A stretch of 64,000 bases of DNA, from NCBI RefSeq assembly GCF_022669015.1, contig NZ_JAKKSL010000001.1:850059-914058 (forward strand). The letters are read 5' to 3'. A program made the translations under genes and the position numbers. Below the pieces are notes generated by a model. That model was not told where the DNA came from. It saw only the letters and a program-made list of their open reading frames with translations, and did not search any database. Origin of the DNA: Colwellia maritima (GTDB lineage: Bacteria; Pseudomonadota; Gammaproteobacteria; Enterobacterales; Alteromonadaceae). Within the stretch, counting starts at the first letter, position 1, and every line of letters starts with the position of its first letter. Positions 1-8,993 of the stretch are shown here, piece by piece.

Positions 1-327
1 ACGCCCTATTTTAAGGAGATACTTCAAGCCATGCGTAAGATCCATGTAGGTAATCAAAGCACAGAGTCTTTTTTTGCCATTTTAGATAAATTTAAACTGA
101 TAGAGCCTATTGAAATAAAGGTAGATCTAGCAGAAAAAGGTACCTATAACATAGCCGATCTGTTCACAATAAGTCGTGAGCGCTTAGCAGCATTATCTTC
201 TGATGAATTACATGAATTAAATAGTTTAGGATTACTTGAACATTGTTTTTCTGTGGTATCGTCTGCAGGCAACATGTCGCATCTAGTGAATATGAAAATG
301 CGTTGTCTTGTATCGTCCGCATCATAG
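1..327 (+). CDS. SapC family protein, C-terminal part (5' end outside window)
   Basis: The reading frame is open from the first base of the window, so the ATG at 31 is probably internal and the N-terminal half lies upstream. The visible 108 codons contain a stretch typical of the end of SapC-like proteins: a 'YNIADLFTIS' segment, then 'ERLAALSSDELHEL', then a leucine-rich helix ending in a 'SAGNMSHLV' segment. The family is usually about 240 residues; its role is not established, and the S-layer name is historical. It lies 3 bp upstream of a cupin gene and a halogenase gene, the order commonly seen next to TonB-dependent receptors of polysaccharide-using Alteromonadales. Family assignment is by recalled similarity and is fairly secure; function is unknown. 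Confidence 0.75.
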   Translation, partial: TPYFKEILQAMRKIHVGNQSTESFFAILDKFKLIEPIEIKVDLAEKGTYNIADLFTISRERLAALSSDELHELNSLGLLEHCFSVVSSAGNMSHLVNMKMRCLVSSAS

Positions 328-330
328 GTA

Positions 331-1362
331 ATGATAATGAGATACAATAATAGCCTTCATACAATTAAAGCGTGCCAGTTCAATGAAATAGACTTTAACG
401 CTCTGACTGAATTAGGCCGACCATGTTTAATAAAAGGCGCGATTGCTAACTCTCCTCTAGTACTTAAAGGCCGCCAATCATTAAGCTTGGCGCAAGAGTA
501 CTTACAGGCTTTTTATACGCAAAAGCCTATGTTGGTTTATCAATGCGAAGCTGAGGAAAAAGGTCGATTTTTCTATAACGCACAATTTGATGGGATGAAC
601 TTCACAACACACTTTGCGCAATTAACCGATTTTTTTAACGATATAGAACAGAATCAACAAACCCGTAGCGATAAGGCTTTTTATATCGGCTCAGCCAGAC
701 TGAATGACTATTTTCCCGAACTACTAAAGACTAATTTACCCATCGATAATAACAACCTTTCTGGGCATTCAGCTCAAGCCGGTATTTGGCTTGGTAATAA
801 AACAACTGCTGTTACTCACTTTGATACTTCAAATAATATTGCTGCCTGTATGCTTGGTCGACGTAGATTTACTTTATTTCCACCATCTCAAAGTGGCAAC
901 TTATATCCAGGGCCTTTAGAACCTACACCCGGTGGACAAGTATTAAGTATGGTAGATATTTCAGCTCCTGACTTTAAACGCTATCCCAAAGCACGCGAGG
1001 CTCTTAAGCATGCAATCGTGGTAGATTTAGAGCCAGGTGACTTGTTAGTTTATCCTGCATTGTGGTGGCATCAAGTTGAAGCACTAGATGACTTTAACGT
1101 GATGATTAACTACTGGTGGAATAGTACACCTGCTTATGTTGATGACCCAATGACTACTTTATTACATGGTATGTTGAGTTTGCGAGATCGGCCACAAAGT
1201 GAAAAAGACGCATGGCAGGCGTTATTTCAATATTACATTTTTGAAGACAAGCAGCAGGCACGACAACATTTACCTCAGAATACATGGGGAGCTTTACGAG
1301 ATTTAGATGAATTAAGTGCTCGGGTATTACGTAATAAAGTGTTAAAAAAGATCAATCGCTAG
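331..1362 (+). CDS. Cupin-like (JmjC/Cupin_8) domain protein
   Basis: This 343-residue protein has the layout of JmjC-like Fe(II)/2-oxoglutarate oxygenases of the Cupin_8 type. An HFD metal-binding motif occurs in 'VTHFDTSNN' near residue 166, followed by 'GRRRFTLFPP', and a distal histidine in 'YPALWWHQVEAL' near residue 248. These are the expected three iron ligands (H-x-D...H). Either ATG 331 or the in-frame ATG 337 could be the start. It sits between the SapC-like gene (3 bp) and the halogenase (58 bp), so the three are probably co-transcribed. Family members hydroxylate proteins or small molecules; the substrate here is unknown. It is often described only as a cupin-like protein linked with tryptophan halogenase. 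Confidence 0.85.
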   Translation: MIMRYNNSLHTIKACQFNEIDFNALTELGRPCLIKGAIANSPLVLKGRQSLSLAQEYLQAFYTQKPMLVYQCEAEEKGRFFYNAQFDGMNFTTHFAQLTDFFNDIEQNQQTRSDKAFYIGSARLNDYFPELLKTNLPIDNNNLSGHSAQAGIWLGNKTTAVTHFDTSNNIAACMLGRRRFTLFPPSQSGNLYPGPLEPTPGGQVLSMVDISAPDFKRYPKAREALKHAIVVDLEPGDLLVYPALWWHQVEALDDFNVMINYWWNSTPAYVDDPMTTLLHGMLSLRDRPQSEKDAWQALFQYYIFEDKQQARQHLPQNTWGALRDLDELSARVLRNKVLKKINR

Positions 1363-1420
1363 TATTAATTGGTAATAATGTAAGCGCTCTATATTTTTGG
1401 TTCGCAGATAGGAGTTTTAG

Positions 1421-2881
1421 ATGCAAAAGGTACAAAAGGTGATTATCGCAGGTGGTGGTACCGCAGGATGGATAACCGCTGCTACATTATCGAGTCAATT
1501 GGGCAGCCTGATTGATATTACGCTTGTTGAATCTGCAGATATTGCAACCGTTGGCGTGGGTGAAGCAACGATACCCACGCACAAAGCCTATCATCGTCTT
1601 ATTGGTGTAGACGAGCAAGAATTTATGCGAAAAACTCAGGCGACATTCAAATTAGGTATTGAATTTAGCAATTGGGGAGATATAGGTGAGAGCTACTTTC
1701 ATGCCTTTGGTCAGATTGGTCGTTCCACTTGGATGGGGGACTTTCAACACCTTTGGCAACATGCAAATACACTAGGTTGTGGAGGCGAACTGCAAGATTA
1801 TTGCGTCGAACTTAAAGCCGCTAAAGCAGGAAGATTTGGCAAAGACGATAAAGCCAACGTTAATTATGCCTATCATTTAGATGCAGGTTTATACGCCTCA
1901 TTCTTAAGTGAATTGAGTCAACAGCGAGGTGTTAAGCGAGTAGAGGGGACGATTGAAAGCATAGAAATGGATAGTGAAAATGGACACATTAACAACCTTG
2001 TATTAAGTAATGGTACAAGTGTTAAAGGTGATTTATTTATAGATTGTACTGGCTTCAAAGGGCTACTCATCAACGAAACTTTGGGAGTAGGTTTTGAAGA
2101 TTGGTCACATTGGTTACCTATGAACCGTGCTTGGGCTGTACAAACCGAAGGTAAACAGGACATTCCCCCATATACAAAATCGATTGCTCGTGATGCCAGT
2201 TGGCAATGGCGTATCCCGCTACAAAACAGAGTGGGCAATGGCTTGGTTTTTTGTAGTGACTATCTCTCTGAGCAAGATGCACTTCAGTTGCTGACTGAAA
2301 ATCTTGAAGGGGATATGATCACGCAACCTCGTTTACTAAAATTTAAAACAGGTAAACGTAAAAAAGCATGGTTTAAGAATTGTGTGGCTATTGGGCTTTC
2401 TAGTGGATTTCTCGAACCACTTGAATCCACCAGTATTCATCTTAGTCAGATTGCAGCAACAAGATTAGTACAGATGTTTCCTTTTAATGGCATGGATGAA
2501 GCGCTACAAACACATTACAACACCTACGTTGATGGAGAGGTAAAGAGCATAAGAGATTTCATTATCTTGCATTATACCTTGAACAGACGGCCAGAGCCTT
2601 TTTGGCAACACGTTGCAACGATGGATATTCCGGATTCACTCCGACATAGGATGGAACTATACACAAAAACTTCAATAGCGTTTCAGAATGATGGCGATCT
2701 CTTTCGTGTTGATTCTTGGAATCAAGTCATGTTGGGACAGGGTATTAACGTTGAGGGCTATCATCAAATGGGTCGCTTAGTTAAAGATGATAACTTACGA
2801 AAAGCGTTTAACGAATTAAAGCATCATATCAATTCGACAGTTATTAGACGTCAACTAACTTGTCCGGTCGGCGTCAATTAA
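1421..2881 (+). CDS. Flavin-dependent tryptophan halogenase-like protein, 3' end replaced by IS21 insertion
   Basis: The N-terminus has a Rossmann FAD motif, GGGTAGW at residues 11-17. The lysine that forms the chlorinating species in PrnA-type enzymes is matched by K77 in 'TFKLGIEFSNW'. The diagnostic WxWxIP motif is WQWRIP at 261-266, and the acidic residue in 'LEPLESTS' (about E335) is also present. It therefore keeps the catalytic set of flavin-dependent halogenases; members in such clusters have no proven substrate. The last ten or so codons (from about 2842) are encoded by the left end of an insertion sequence, not by the original gene. The native tail survives at 5221-5281. Only the extreme C-terminus is altered, so the product may still fold, but activity is uncertain. 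Confidence 0.88.
   Translation: MQKVQKVIIAGGGTAGWITAATLSSQLGSLIDITLVESADIATVGVGEATIPTHKAYHRLIGVDEQEFMRKTQATFKLGIEFSNWGDIGESYFHAFGQIGRSTWMGDFQHLWQHANTLGCGGELQDYCVELKAAKAGRFGKDDKANVNYAYHLDAGLYASFLSELSQQRGVKRVEGTIESIEMDSENGHINNLVLSNGTSVKGDLFIDCTGFKGLLINETLGVGFEDWSHWLPMNRAWAVQTEGKQDIPPYTKSIARDASWQWRIPLQNRVGNGLVFCSDYLSEQDALQLLTENLEGDMITQPRLLKFKTGKRKKAWFKNCVAIGLSSGFLEPLESTSIHLSQIAATRLVQMFPFNGMDEALQTHYNTYVDGEVKSIRDFIILHYTLNRRPEPFWQHVATMDIPDSLRHRMELYTKTSIAFQNDGDLFRVDSWNQVMLGQGINVEGYHQMGRLVKDDNLRKAFNELKHHINSTVIRRQLTCPVGVN
2836..2841. repeat. Target site duplication, left copy (GACAGT)
   Basis: The hexamer GACAGT lies immediately before the left terminal sequence of the insertion element and recurs immediately after its right end at 5215-5220. 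Removing the element plus one copy restores an uninterrupted halogenase reading frame, which confirms that this is the target duplication. Confidence 0.85.
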
Positions 2882-2885
2882 CTTG
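2849..2885. repeat. IS21 left-end terminal repeats (two copies, 23-bp period)
   Basis: Two near-identical motifs, CGTCAACTAACTTG and CGTCAATTAACTTG, begin at 2849 and 2872. They match the right-end pair in inverted orientation and overlap the last codons of istB. They are the expected IstA-binding sites. Confidence 0.8.
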
Positions 2886-3640
2886 GCGGTATTTGAGTTT
2901 ATTTTCATTGCTTGTTTTTTACGGTAGCTTTCTCCTTGTATTTGGTAGATATCACTGTGATGTACAAGTCGGTCTATAGCTGCAACAGTCATCATGTTGT
3001 CACCGAATATACTATCCCACTCACTGAAAGCTTGATTTGATGTGATCAACATACTGCCTCGTTCATATCGATGAGCAATCAATTCAAATAATACCTGACT
3101 TTCACTATCATTCTTCTTCACATAGCCAATATCATCCAAGATCAATAGCTCATATTTATCGAGTTTTCTTAAGGCATCATTCAAACCTAGTGTTTCTTTA
3201 GCACGTTGTAATTCTTGTACTATCGTCGTGCTAGTACTGAACTTAACTCGCACCGACTTTTCCAGTAATGAGTAACCTATCGCACACGCTAAGTGAGTTT
3301 TCCCTAAGCCACTTGCCCCAAACAGTAATACATTATGACCTTGTCTAACCCAATCTATTTGATTCGTTTTTTGTTTGATTTGTAGCGATGTTACCCCTTC
3401 GATTTCGTCAAAATCATATTGATGAAGCTGCTTACCTACGGGTAATTTACTCTCTTTAAGAAGCCGCTTTAAGCGACTCTCATGGCGATGATTCGCTTCA
3501 AGTTCGCATAACTCAGCAAGAAACAACTCAGGCTCCCATTGCTCTGACACGGCCTTTTGAGCGATAACTTCCCATTCTTTGGCTATCGCACTTAAGCGCA
3601 GCTCTTTCAACAATATTGGTAAGCTTTGAATGTTAGCCAT
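2855..3640 (-). CDS. istB: IS21 helper ATPase IstB
   Basis: IstB is the AAA+ ATPase that assembles on target DNA and stimulates the IstA transposase, in the manner of DnaC and MuB. The protein has a Walker A motif 'GASGLGKTHLA' and a Walker B motif 'LLILDDIGY', followed by a conserved segment 'MLITSNQAFSEWDSIFGD' typical of IstB. The start at 3640 (MANIQSLP) is preferred over more distal codons because a GGAGG ribosome site lies just upstream; it then overlaps the end of istA by 8 bp, suggesting translational coupling. The length of about 261 residues is normal. The last codons lie inside the terminal repeat of the element. No disruption is seen. Confidence 0.93.
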   Translation of the reverse strand: MANIQSLPILLKELRLSAIAKEWEVIAQKAVSEQWEPELFLAELCELEANHRHESRLKRLLKESKLPVGKQLHQYDFDEIEGVTSLQIKQKTNQIDWVRQGHNVLLFGASGLGKTHLACAIGYSLLEKSVRVKFSTSTTIVQELQRAKETLGLNDALRKLDKYELLILDDIGYVKKNDSESQVLFELIAHRYERGSMLITSNQAFSEWDSIFGDNMMTVAAIDRLVHHSDIYQIQGESYRKKQAMKINSNTAKLIDADRTS

Positions 3641-5123
3641 GCATACCTCCAAGCAAGCTATCATAATCACTTATGTGATGTTGATGGCTGACAATATTAG
3701 GTACTGTAACCATACTAGGGCCAAACAATTTACGACACATATCAATCGATATACGTTTGCCTTGCTCATGGTTTTTCAGTACATAGCGGCCAAGGGCGTC
3801 TTCGCAATGATAGTTATGAGCGAGTAATAATAGATCAACCATATATCGGCAGTCTTTGTCACTAACGTGCTGCGCGGTTAACTGCTGCCACAATAAACTG
3901 AAATCACCTTCTGGTATTAAGTCTTCTCGTAACTGTGAATATTTGAAGGCATTGGGCTTTTTCGCCAGTGAGTGGATCACATGTTTATAGTCTACCGCGC
4001 GTGCTCGGTGCCCTTGGGCATAAATTCTGGGCAGTGATAAAGTCTCTTCATGACCAAGAAATAAAGCGAGCCGGGTATCATAAATATGAACCAGTAAACG
4101 ATGACCAATAAGCCTGGAAGGTACGGTATATGTCACTCGTTTGATGCTGATAGTGCTACTGGATGTGACCTTAACATATTGCTCACTAAAATCGTTAGTA
4201 CGGCGTTTTGGTAGCGCGGTTAAGTGCTTGCGCTCCTCATCAAAGCGTGTTTTACATTGACGATTGATTTTGGCGACAATTAGATCTACAAACGATTGAT
4301 ACTCGGTAATTGTCGCGAAGTCACGACTACCGCGTAAACGCAATTGCTGATCTACTTTTTGTTTTAAATGGCTATGAGCCACTTCAATCGCACCATTTTC
4401 ATGCGCCACACCTTTATTATTGCGAGTCGCTATAACGCCATAATGTTTGCATAGTTTTTGATAACGTTCGGTTAAGGTTTCTTGTTCATAATGGTTATTG
4501 AATGCGGCACTTAAGCTATCCGTTCGATGTGTCTGTGGTACGCCACCACTGCGCCAAAAAGCATTTTGTAAGCCTGTGGAAAGTGACTCAAAGCTTTCTC
4601 CACTAAAGACAACCTGAGCATACGACCAACCACTAAACACTAACTTGTAATGAAAAAGTTTATGCTCAAAGGCTTCACCGGCAATGCTAATATTGAGCTT
4701 ATTCATCCAGGTGTAATCCGATATCCCCATAAATCCTGGCATATACTTTTGACGAAAGATGACTTCTTGATCTGGCCCTTCAGTGGCTAGCCATTTTTTG
4801 ACTCGACGTTGCAACGTGCGTAAATGGTTACGGCCGAACTTACCCGGCATAACGTTATCTAGCTGATCTAATAACGTTACAGGTTGAAGCTTAGGATCTG
4901 CTTTAAGTAGTGGAATAAGATGTAGTTCAAAGGCACCATCAAGGGGATCTTTTCGGGTTCGATATGCTCTAGGTTGCTTTGTTGTTGAATGTTGCCCTGT
5001 ATCAATGCGACTGGCTGTGCGCTCTGACATCCCCGCTTGGGCGGCAGCTGTTGTTTGTTTATGGTCCTTACGATAAGACATATATAAATTAACCTGTTGT
5101 TTGGTTATGGGTTTTCCAGACAT
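3633..5123 (-). CDS. istA: IS21 transposase IstA
   Basis: This 496-residue protein is the DDE-type transposase of the IS21 element. The N-terminus holds a helix-turn-helix ('TTAAAQAGMSERTASRI'), followed by a second DNA-binding region and an rve-type integrase core that starts near 'GISDYTW' (first catalytic Asp). The middle Asp is probably in 'THRTDSLSAAF' and the catalytic Glu in 'GVAHENGAIE'. The C-terminal part is basic with the 'VNYTVPSRLIGHRL'-like segment usual for IstA (here 'VTYTVPSRLIGHRL'). It overlaps istB by 8 bp. The frame is complete and of normal length, so the element appears able to transpose. Confidence 0.93.
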   Translation of the reverse strand: MSGKPITKQQVNLYMSYRKDHKQTTAAAQAGMSERTASRIDTGQHSTTKQPRAYRTRKDPLDGAFELHLIPLLKADPKLQPVTLLDQLDNVMPGKFGRNHLRTLQRRVKKWLATEGPDQEVIFRQKYMPGFMGISDYTWMNKLNISIAGEAFEHKLFHYKLVFSGWSYAQVVFSGESFESLSTGLQNAFWRSGGVPQTHRTDSLSAAFNNHYEQETLTERYQKLCKHYGVIATRNNKGVAHENGAIEVAHSHLKQKVDQQLRLRGSRDFATITEYQSFVDLIVAKINRQCKTRFDEERKHLTALPKRRTNDFSEQYVKVTSSSTISIKRVTYTVPSRLIGHRLLVHIYDTRLALFLGHEETLSLPRIYAQGHRARAVDYKHVIHSLAKKPNAFKYSQLREDLIPEGDFSLLWQQLTAQHVSDKDCRYMVDLLLLAHNYHCEDALGRYVLKNHEQGKRISIDMCRKLFGPSMVTVPNIVSHQHHISDYDSLLGGMHG

Positions 5124-5170
5124 ATCTTTCTCTGTTGAATTTGATATATCTGAAGTGTACCAAAACCAGA

Positions 5171-5207
5171 CAAGCTAATTGTCGTGAACCGGCCAAGCTA
5201 ATTGTCG
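5171..5207. repeat. IS21 right-end terminal repeats (two copies, 23-bp period)
   Basis: The motif CAAGCTAATTGTCG occurs exactly at 5171-5184 and 5194-5207. It is the inverted counterpart of the left-end pair and lies between the istA start and the right boundary of the element. Confidence 0.8.
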
Positions 5208-5214
5208 CCTAATA

Positions 5215-5220
5215 GACAGT
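5215..5220. repeat. Target site duplication, right copy (GACAGT)
   Basis: This copy of GACAGT directly follows the right end of the insertion element and matches 2836-2841. Confidence 0.85.
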
Positions 5221-5281
5221 GGAAGGTTTGCCGATGCACGCTGACTTTTTGCGTCAATATAGTGTACTTAGTAATAAGTAA
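5221..5281 (+). pseudogene. Displaced 3' end of the halogenase gene
   Basis: If the insertion sequence and one target duplication are removed, the halogenase frame runs from base 2841 into 5221 and adds the residues VEGLPMHADFLRQYSVLSNK before TAA at 5279-5281. The 'LPMHADFLRQY' stretch matches the conserved C-terminal 'MPSHxxFIxxxC'-like end of halogenases of this family. This shows that the insertion hit the last twenty codons of an otherwise complete gene. The fragment has no start and is not expected to be translated. Confidence 0.85.
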
Positions 5282-5350
5282 TTTACTATCCACTTCAAAT
5301 CAATACTTTTGTTTTTATGGGAAAGTTAATTTAAGTGTTAACTCACCTAT

Positions 5351-5393
5351 TAACAAAGAAAGCCCAACAGCAATGTTGAGGCTTTCTTTGTTA
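5351..5393 (+). terminator. Strong hairpin terminator of the SapC-cupin-halogenase unit
   Basis: A perfect 14-bp inverted repeat (TAACAAAGAAAGCC at 5351-5364 and GGCTTTCTTTGTTA at 5380-5393) can extend further through CAAC/GTTG in its loop. It lies about 70 bp after the original halogenase stop codon. The T-rich right arm fits a terminator; because it is symmetrical it could act in both directions. Confidence 0.7.
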
Positions 5394-5611
5394 GTAAATC
5401 TTTGAAAAAATTCTGTAGGAAATACTCACTTTAAACATATTAAGTACTCTTTTGGTTCTATTTTATAGAATATAAACTTCAATTTAATCAAATATATTAA
5501 TTTATAGTTTCAGCCTACTATACACACATCGAAAGCAAACAAGCTTTTTAAACCAAGCGTAATAGAACATTTTATGCTTAACGTTAACTGAAAATAAGCG
5601 AGAAAATACTC
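5394..5611. other. AT-rich intergenic region upstream of ahpC, with a small palindrome
   Basis: With the terminator and the halogenase remnant, this belongs to a gene-free stretch of about 330 bp (5282-5611). It is very AT-rich and must contain the ahpC promoter. The palindrome TTCTAT-TTT-ATAGAA at 5456-5470 is the only clear symmetrical site; it contains CTAT/ATAG half-elements, but the spacing does not fit the full OxyR consensus, so no regulator is assigned. Confidence 0.4.
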
Positions 5612-6176
5612 ATGGCTCAAATAGGCAAAACTATCCCAGAATTCAAAGCACAAGCATTCCATAATGGCGAGTTTGTTGAAGTAACGTCTGAAAGTGTTAA
5701 AGGTAAATGGTCAATCTTTTTGTTCTACCCAAGAGACTTCACTTTTGTTTGCCCCACTGAATTAGAAGATATGGCAAATCAGTATGAAGAACTACAAAAG
5801 CTAGGCGTTGAGGTTTATTCAGTATCGACAGATACACACTTCTCACACAAAGCATGGCACGACTCTTCAGAAGCCATTGGTAAAATTAAGTTTCCAATGC
5901 TTGGCGACCAAACAGGCATCATTACGCGTGGTTTTGATGTGATGATTGAAGAAGATCATATGGCACATCGTGGCACTTTTTTAGCTGACCCAGACGGTGT
6001 TATTCAAGTTGCACAAATTCATCTTTGGCGGCATCGGACGAAGTGCAAAAGAGATGGTACGTAACGTTAAAGCGGCACAATATGTTCGCGAAAACGATGG
6101 TGAAGTATGTCCGGCGGCTTGGGAACAAGGCGAAGCAACATTAACACCAAGTTTAGACCTAGTTGGAAAAATTTAA
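5612..6176 (+). CDS. ahpC: Peroxiredoxin AhpC (frame broken once)
   Basis: AhpC is the 2-Cys peroxiredoxin that reduces hydrogen peroxide and organic peroxides with electrons from AhpF. The peroxidatic cysteine is C47 in 'FTFVCPTE'. The frame opened at 5612 closes at 6064, but from about 6024 another frame continues the family sequence as '[17 protein letters not shown]' and then '[12 protein letters not shown]', which includes the resolving cysteine, ending at 6174-6176. One extra T in the TTT at 6024-6026 explains the break. Restored length is about 187 residues, normal for AhpC. It precedes katA by some 280 bp, so the two form a peroxide-defence pair. No ahpF is in the window. Confidence 0.9.
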
Positions 6177-6457
6177 GCGCTAATTTATTAAGTAACCTCA
6201 GTTATTTACTTATTTGGGTGGGGGATGGTATTGATCCCCTGTTTTTACTCACTCATCTCAGTAATGCAATGCTAGATGGCGCAATGCTCGATGGCTCAAT
6301 AACTTAATAGTTCAAAATGTCACTTTTCAGCACTTAATTATCTGAATAGAGAAGATTAGCGAAAATAATTAACTTGAATCAAAATAAATTGAAAAAACCA
6401 ACTAAACTAAAATCAACTAAAGTTAACCACCTAAGTTAAACCAAGAAGGTATGAATC

Positions 6458-7909
6458 ATGAGTAAGAAACTAACCACCGCAGCAGGTTGTCCTGTTGCCC
6501 ATAACCAGAATGTTGAAACCGCAGGAAAACGTGGTCCTCAGTTATTACAAGATGTGTGGTTTTTAGAGAAACTAGCACATTTTGATCGTGAAGTAATCCC
6601 TGAGCGCCGCATGCATGCTAAAGGATCTGCAGCCTATGGCACATTCACCGTAACTCATGATATTACCAAATATACTAAAGCGAAAATATTTTCAGCCATT
6701 GGTAAAAAAACTGAATTATTTGCCCGCTTCTCTACCGTTGGCGGCGAACGTGGTGCTGCTGATGCAGAACGTGATATTCGTGGTTTTGCCTTAAAATTTT
6801 ATACTGAAGAAGGTAACTGGGACTTAGTGGGTAATAACACGCCAGTATTCTTCTTACGTGACCCATTAAAATTCCCAGATTTAAATCATGCGGTAAAACG
6901 TGATCCCCGTACGAATATGCGTAGTGGTAAAAACAATTGGGATTTCTGGACATCATTACCTGAAGCATTACATCAAGTGACTGTGGTGATGAGTGACCGT
7001 GGTATTCCGGCAAGTTATCGCCATATGCATGGTTTTGGCAGTCACACCTTTAGTTTTATCAATAGTGATAATGAACGTTACTGGGTGAAATTTCACTTTG
7101 TTACACAACAGGGTATTAAAAACTTAACGGATGCCGAAGCCGAAGCGCTTGTTGGACGTGATCGTGAAAGTCATCAGCTTGATTTGTTAGAAAGTATTGA
7201 TAATAAAGACTTTCCTAAATGGACCTTGAAAGTTCAAGTGATGCCAGAAAGTGAAGCGGCCACGGTACCTTATAATCCATTTGATTTAACCAAAGTATGG
7301 CCACATAAAGATTATCCACTCATTGAAGTGGGTGAGTTTGAGTTAAATCGTAATCCTGACAACTACTTTGCTGAAGTCGAACAAGCAGCATTTAATCCGG
7401 CAAATGTAGTACCAGGTATCAGTTTTTCTCCTGATAAAATGCTACAAGGTCGTTTATTTTCTTATGGGGATGCACAACGTTATCGTTTAGGTGTTAATCA
7501 CCAACATATTCCAGTAAACGCCCCGCGCTGTCCTGTGCATAGCTATCATCGTGATGGCGCAATGCGAATGGATGGTAATTATGGCAGTACGTCGGGTTAT
7601 GAACCCAATGATCAAGGCCAATGGGCAGAACAACCTGACTTTTCTGAGCCACCCTTAAACTTAGATGGTGCTGCAGCACATTGGGATCATCGTGAAGATG
7701 AAGATTACTTCTCTCAACCTGGTGACTTGTTCAGATTAATGACGCCAGAAAAGCAAGAATTACTGTTTGGTAATACGGCACGTAACTTAGACGGGGTACC
7801 AAAAGAAATTCAATTACGACACTTAAAGCACTGTTATAAAGCAGACCCTGCTTATGGTGAAGGTATAGGTAAATTACTTGGTATTGCAGTGAGCGAATTT
7901 AATACGTAG
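6458..7909 (+). CDS. katA: Catalase, small-subunit haem type (KatA)
   Basis: This 483-residue protein is a monofunctional haem catalase of the small-subunit (clade 3) kind, converting hydrogen peroxide to water and oxygen in the cytoplasm. The distal histidine is H53 in '[12 protein letters not shown]', the distal asparagine is N126 in '[10 protein letters not shown]', and the proximal haem-ligand tyrosine lies in '[15 protein letters not shown]'. The length is standard and the frame is unbroken. The start is supported by AGAAGG some 8 bp upstream of the ATG. It follows ahpC in the same direction. Expression under OxyR is likely from family knowledge, and an oxyR-like gene lies 16 kb away, but no convincing OxyR site was found upstream. 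Confidence 0.96.
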   Translation: MSKKLTTAAGCPVAHNQNVETAGKRGPQLLQDVWFLEKLAHFDREVIPERRMHAKGSAAYGTFTVTHDITKYTKAKIFSAIGKKTELFARFSTVGGERGAADAERDIRGFALKFYTEEGNWDLVGNNTPVFFLRDPLKFPDLNHAVKRDPRTNMRSGKNNWDFWTSLPEALHQVTVVMSDRGIPASYRHMHGFGSHTFSFINSDNERYWVKFHFVTQQGIKNLTDAEAEALVGRDRESHQLDLLESIDNKDFPKWTLKVQVMPESEAATVPYNPFDLTKVWPHKDYPLIEVGEFELNRNPDNYFAEVEQAAFNPANVVPGISFSPDKMLQGRLFSYGDAQRYRLGVNHQHIPVNAPRCPVHSYHRDGAMRMDGNYGSTSGYEPNDQGQWAEQPDFSEPPLNLDGAAAHWDHREDEDYFSQPGDLFRLMTPEKQELLFGNTARNLDGVPKEIQLRHLKHCYKADPAYGEGIGKLLGIAVSEFNT

Positions 7910-8152
7910 AGATTGTACCTATTTAACTTGAACAAGTGACAGCCATGGTAAATTCCTTTTATTGTAACTGTGCATAATAGAAGGATTTTACAAACCTTTC
8001 ACTCATCAATCAGTTGGTGTGGCTGCTATTCACTGATAGATAGTTAACAGACCCTAGTGTATTTTCATTATAAAGTATTAATAAAAGCGAGTTATTCTAC
8101 AGACTCGTTATAAGGCAGCCAATAGGTACCTTAAGTAACAAGAGAGTTGACT

Positions 8153-8740
8153 ATGTGGGACACAGAATACGATAGAGAAGAATATGTTTATGGGAAATTA
8201 CCGAATGATTTCCTTAAAAGTCATTACAAAGTCATACCAAAAGGCAAAGTGCTGTTGCTTGCTGAAGGTGAAGGAAGAAATGCAGTATTTCTTGCTAAAT
8301 TAGGATACTCAGTAACTGCAGTAGACATATCAAGTGTAGGCTTAAAGAAAGCAGAAAAACTTGCTAAAGAAAATAACGTAATTATTGAAACCGTATGCGC
8401 TGATTTGGAAGTGTTTGATCTTGGAGAAAATAAATGGGACGGTATTGTTTCTATATATTGCCATTTACCGCTAACAATTAGGCAAGCTTTATATAAACGA
8501 ATTGAACGGGCAATTAAGCCCTCGGGAGTTTTCTTACTAGAAGGTTACAGACCAGAACAGTTAGACTATAAAACGGGAGGGCCACCCGTAGCTTCAATGA
8601 TGATTTCAAAAGAAACGTTAATAAAAGAACTCCCAAATTTTACATTTAGCCATCTAGAGACTCTTGAACGAGTCGTACATGAAGGAATTAATCACAATGG
8701 TTTAGGGGCAGTAATTCAAGCCATTGGAACTCTGAAATAG
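8153..8740 (+). CDS. Class I SAM-dependent methyltransferase
   Basis: This protein of about 195 residues is a class I methyltransferase. The glycine-rich SAM motif is 'VLLLAEGEGRNAVFLA', and the acidic residue ending strand 2 is in 'VTAVDISSVGL'. Motif II-like 'ADLEVFDLG' and 'WDGIVSIYCHLP' follow. It resembles small methyltransferases related to TehB, with the opening 'WDTEYDREEYVYGKLPNDFL'; the substrate is unknown. The ATG at 8153 is preferred to a TTG two codons upstream because AGAGAG lies at a suitable distance from it. It stands alone, about 240 bp from katA. Confidence 0.85.
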   Translation: MWDTEYDREEYVYGKLPNDFLKSHYKVIPKGKVLLLAEGEGRNAVFLAKLGYSVTAVDISSVGLKKAEKLAKENNVIIETVCADLEVFDLGENKWDGIVSIYCHLPLTIRQALYKRIERAIKPSGVFLLEGYRPEQLDYKTGGPPVASMMISKETLIKELPNFTFSHLETLERVVHEGINHNGLGAVIQAIGTLK

Positions 8741-8993
8741 TCTCAAGACAATGCATTTCAAGTAGGGCTCTGTCGTTTACTTGGTTTTGCTTCGCGATAC
8801 ATTTTAGTAAACTATTTCTAGCCGCTTGTTGAAGCGTCATTATGCTGTTATTGTTGTTTTTATAAGCAAGGTGCGTAGCTGACTTATTAATTGACACTGA
8901 CTTCAACTTTGAGCCAGTGATTAATATTTCGTCATCGAATGTAACTAATCACTCAAATAATTACAATAATGAAGAATCAATAAGGATGATGCA

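Larger units (their letters stand above)
2842..5214 (-). mobile_element. IS21-family insertion sequence, complete (2,373 bp)
   Basis: The element carries istA and istB reading right to left. Its ends are imperfect inverted repeats: the left end begins TATTAGACGTCAAC and the reverse complement of the right end begins TATTAGGCGACAAT. Each end holds two copies of a roughly 14-bp motif (CGTCAAYTAACTTG on the left at 2849-2862 and 2872-2885; CAAGCTAATTGTCG on the right at 5171-5184 and 5194-5207), in both cases spaced 23 bp apart. Multiple terminal repeats like these are known as transposase-binding sites in IS21 elements. It is flanked by a 6-bp duplication, GACAGT, within the 4-8 bp range for the family. 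Both genes are intact, so it may be functional. Confidence 0.92.

Noticed and set aside
5202..5405. A 67-codon plus-strand frame across the right end of the IS element
   Set aside because: It runs through the IS end, the halogenase remnant and the terminator hairpin in a frame unrelated to any of them.
5456..5470. OxyR or PerR box upstream of ahpC
   Set aside because: The palindrome TTCTAT-TTT-ATAGAA has the wrong spacing for the OxyR consensus and does not match the PerR box.
8688..8906. A 72-codon open frame on the minus strand between the methyltransferase and amidohydrolase genes
   Set aside because: It overlaps the end of the methyltransferase gene, has no ribosome site and shows no recognisable domain; it is most likely chance.
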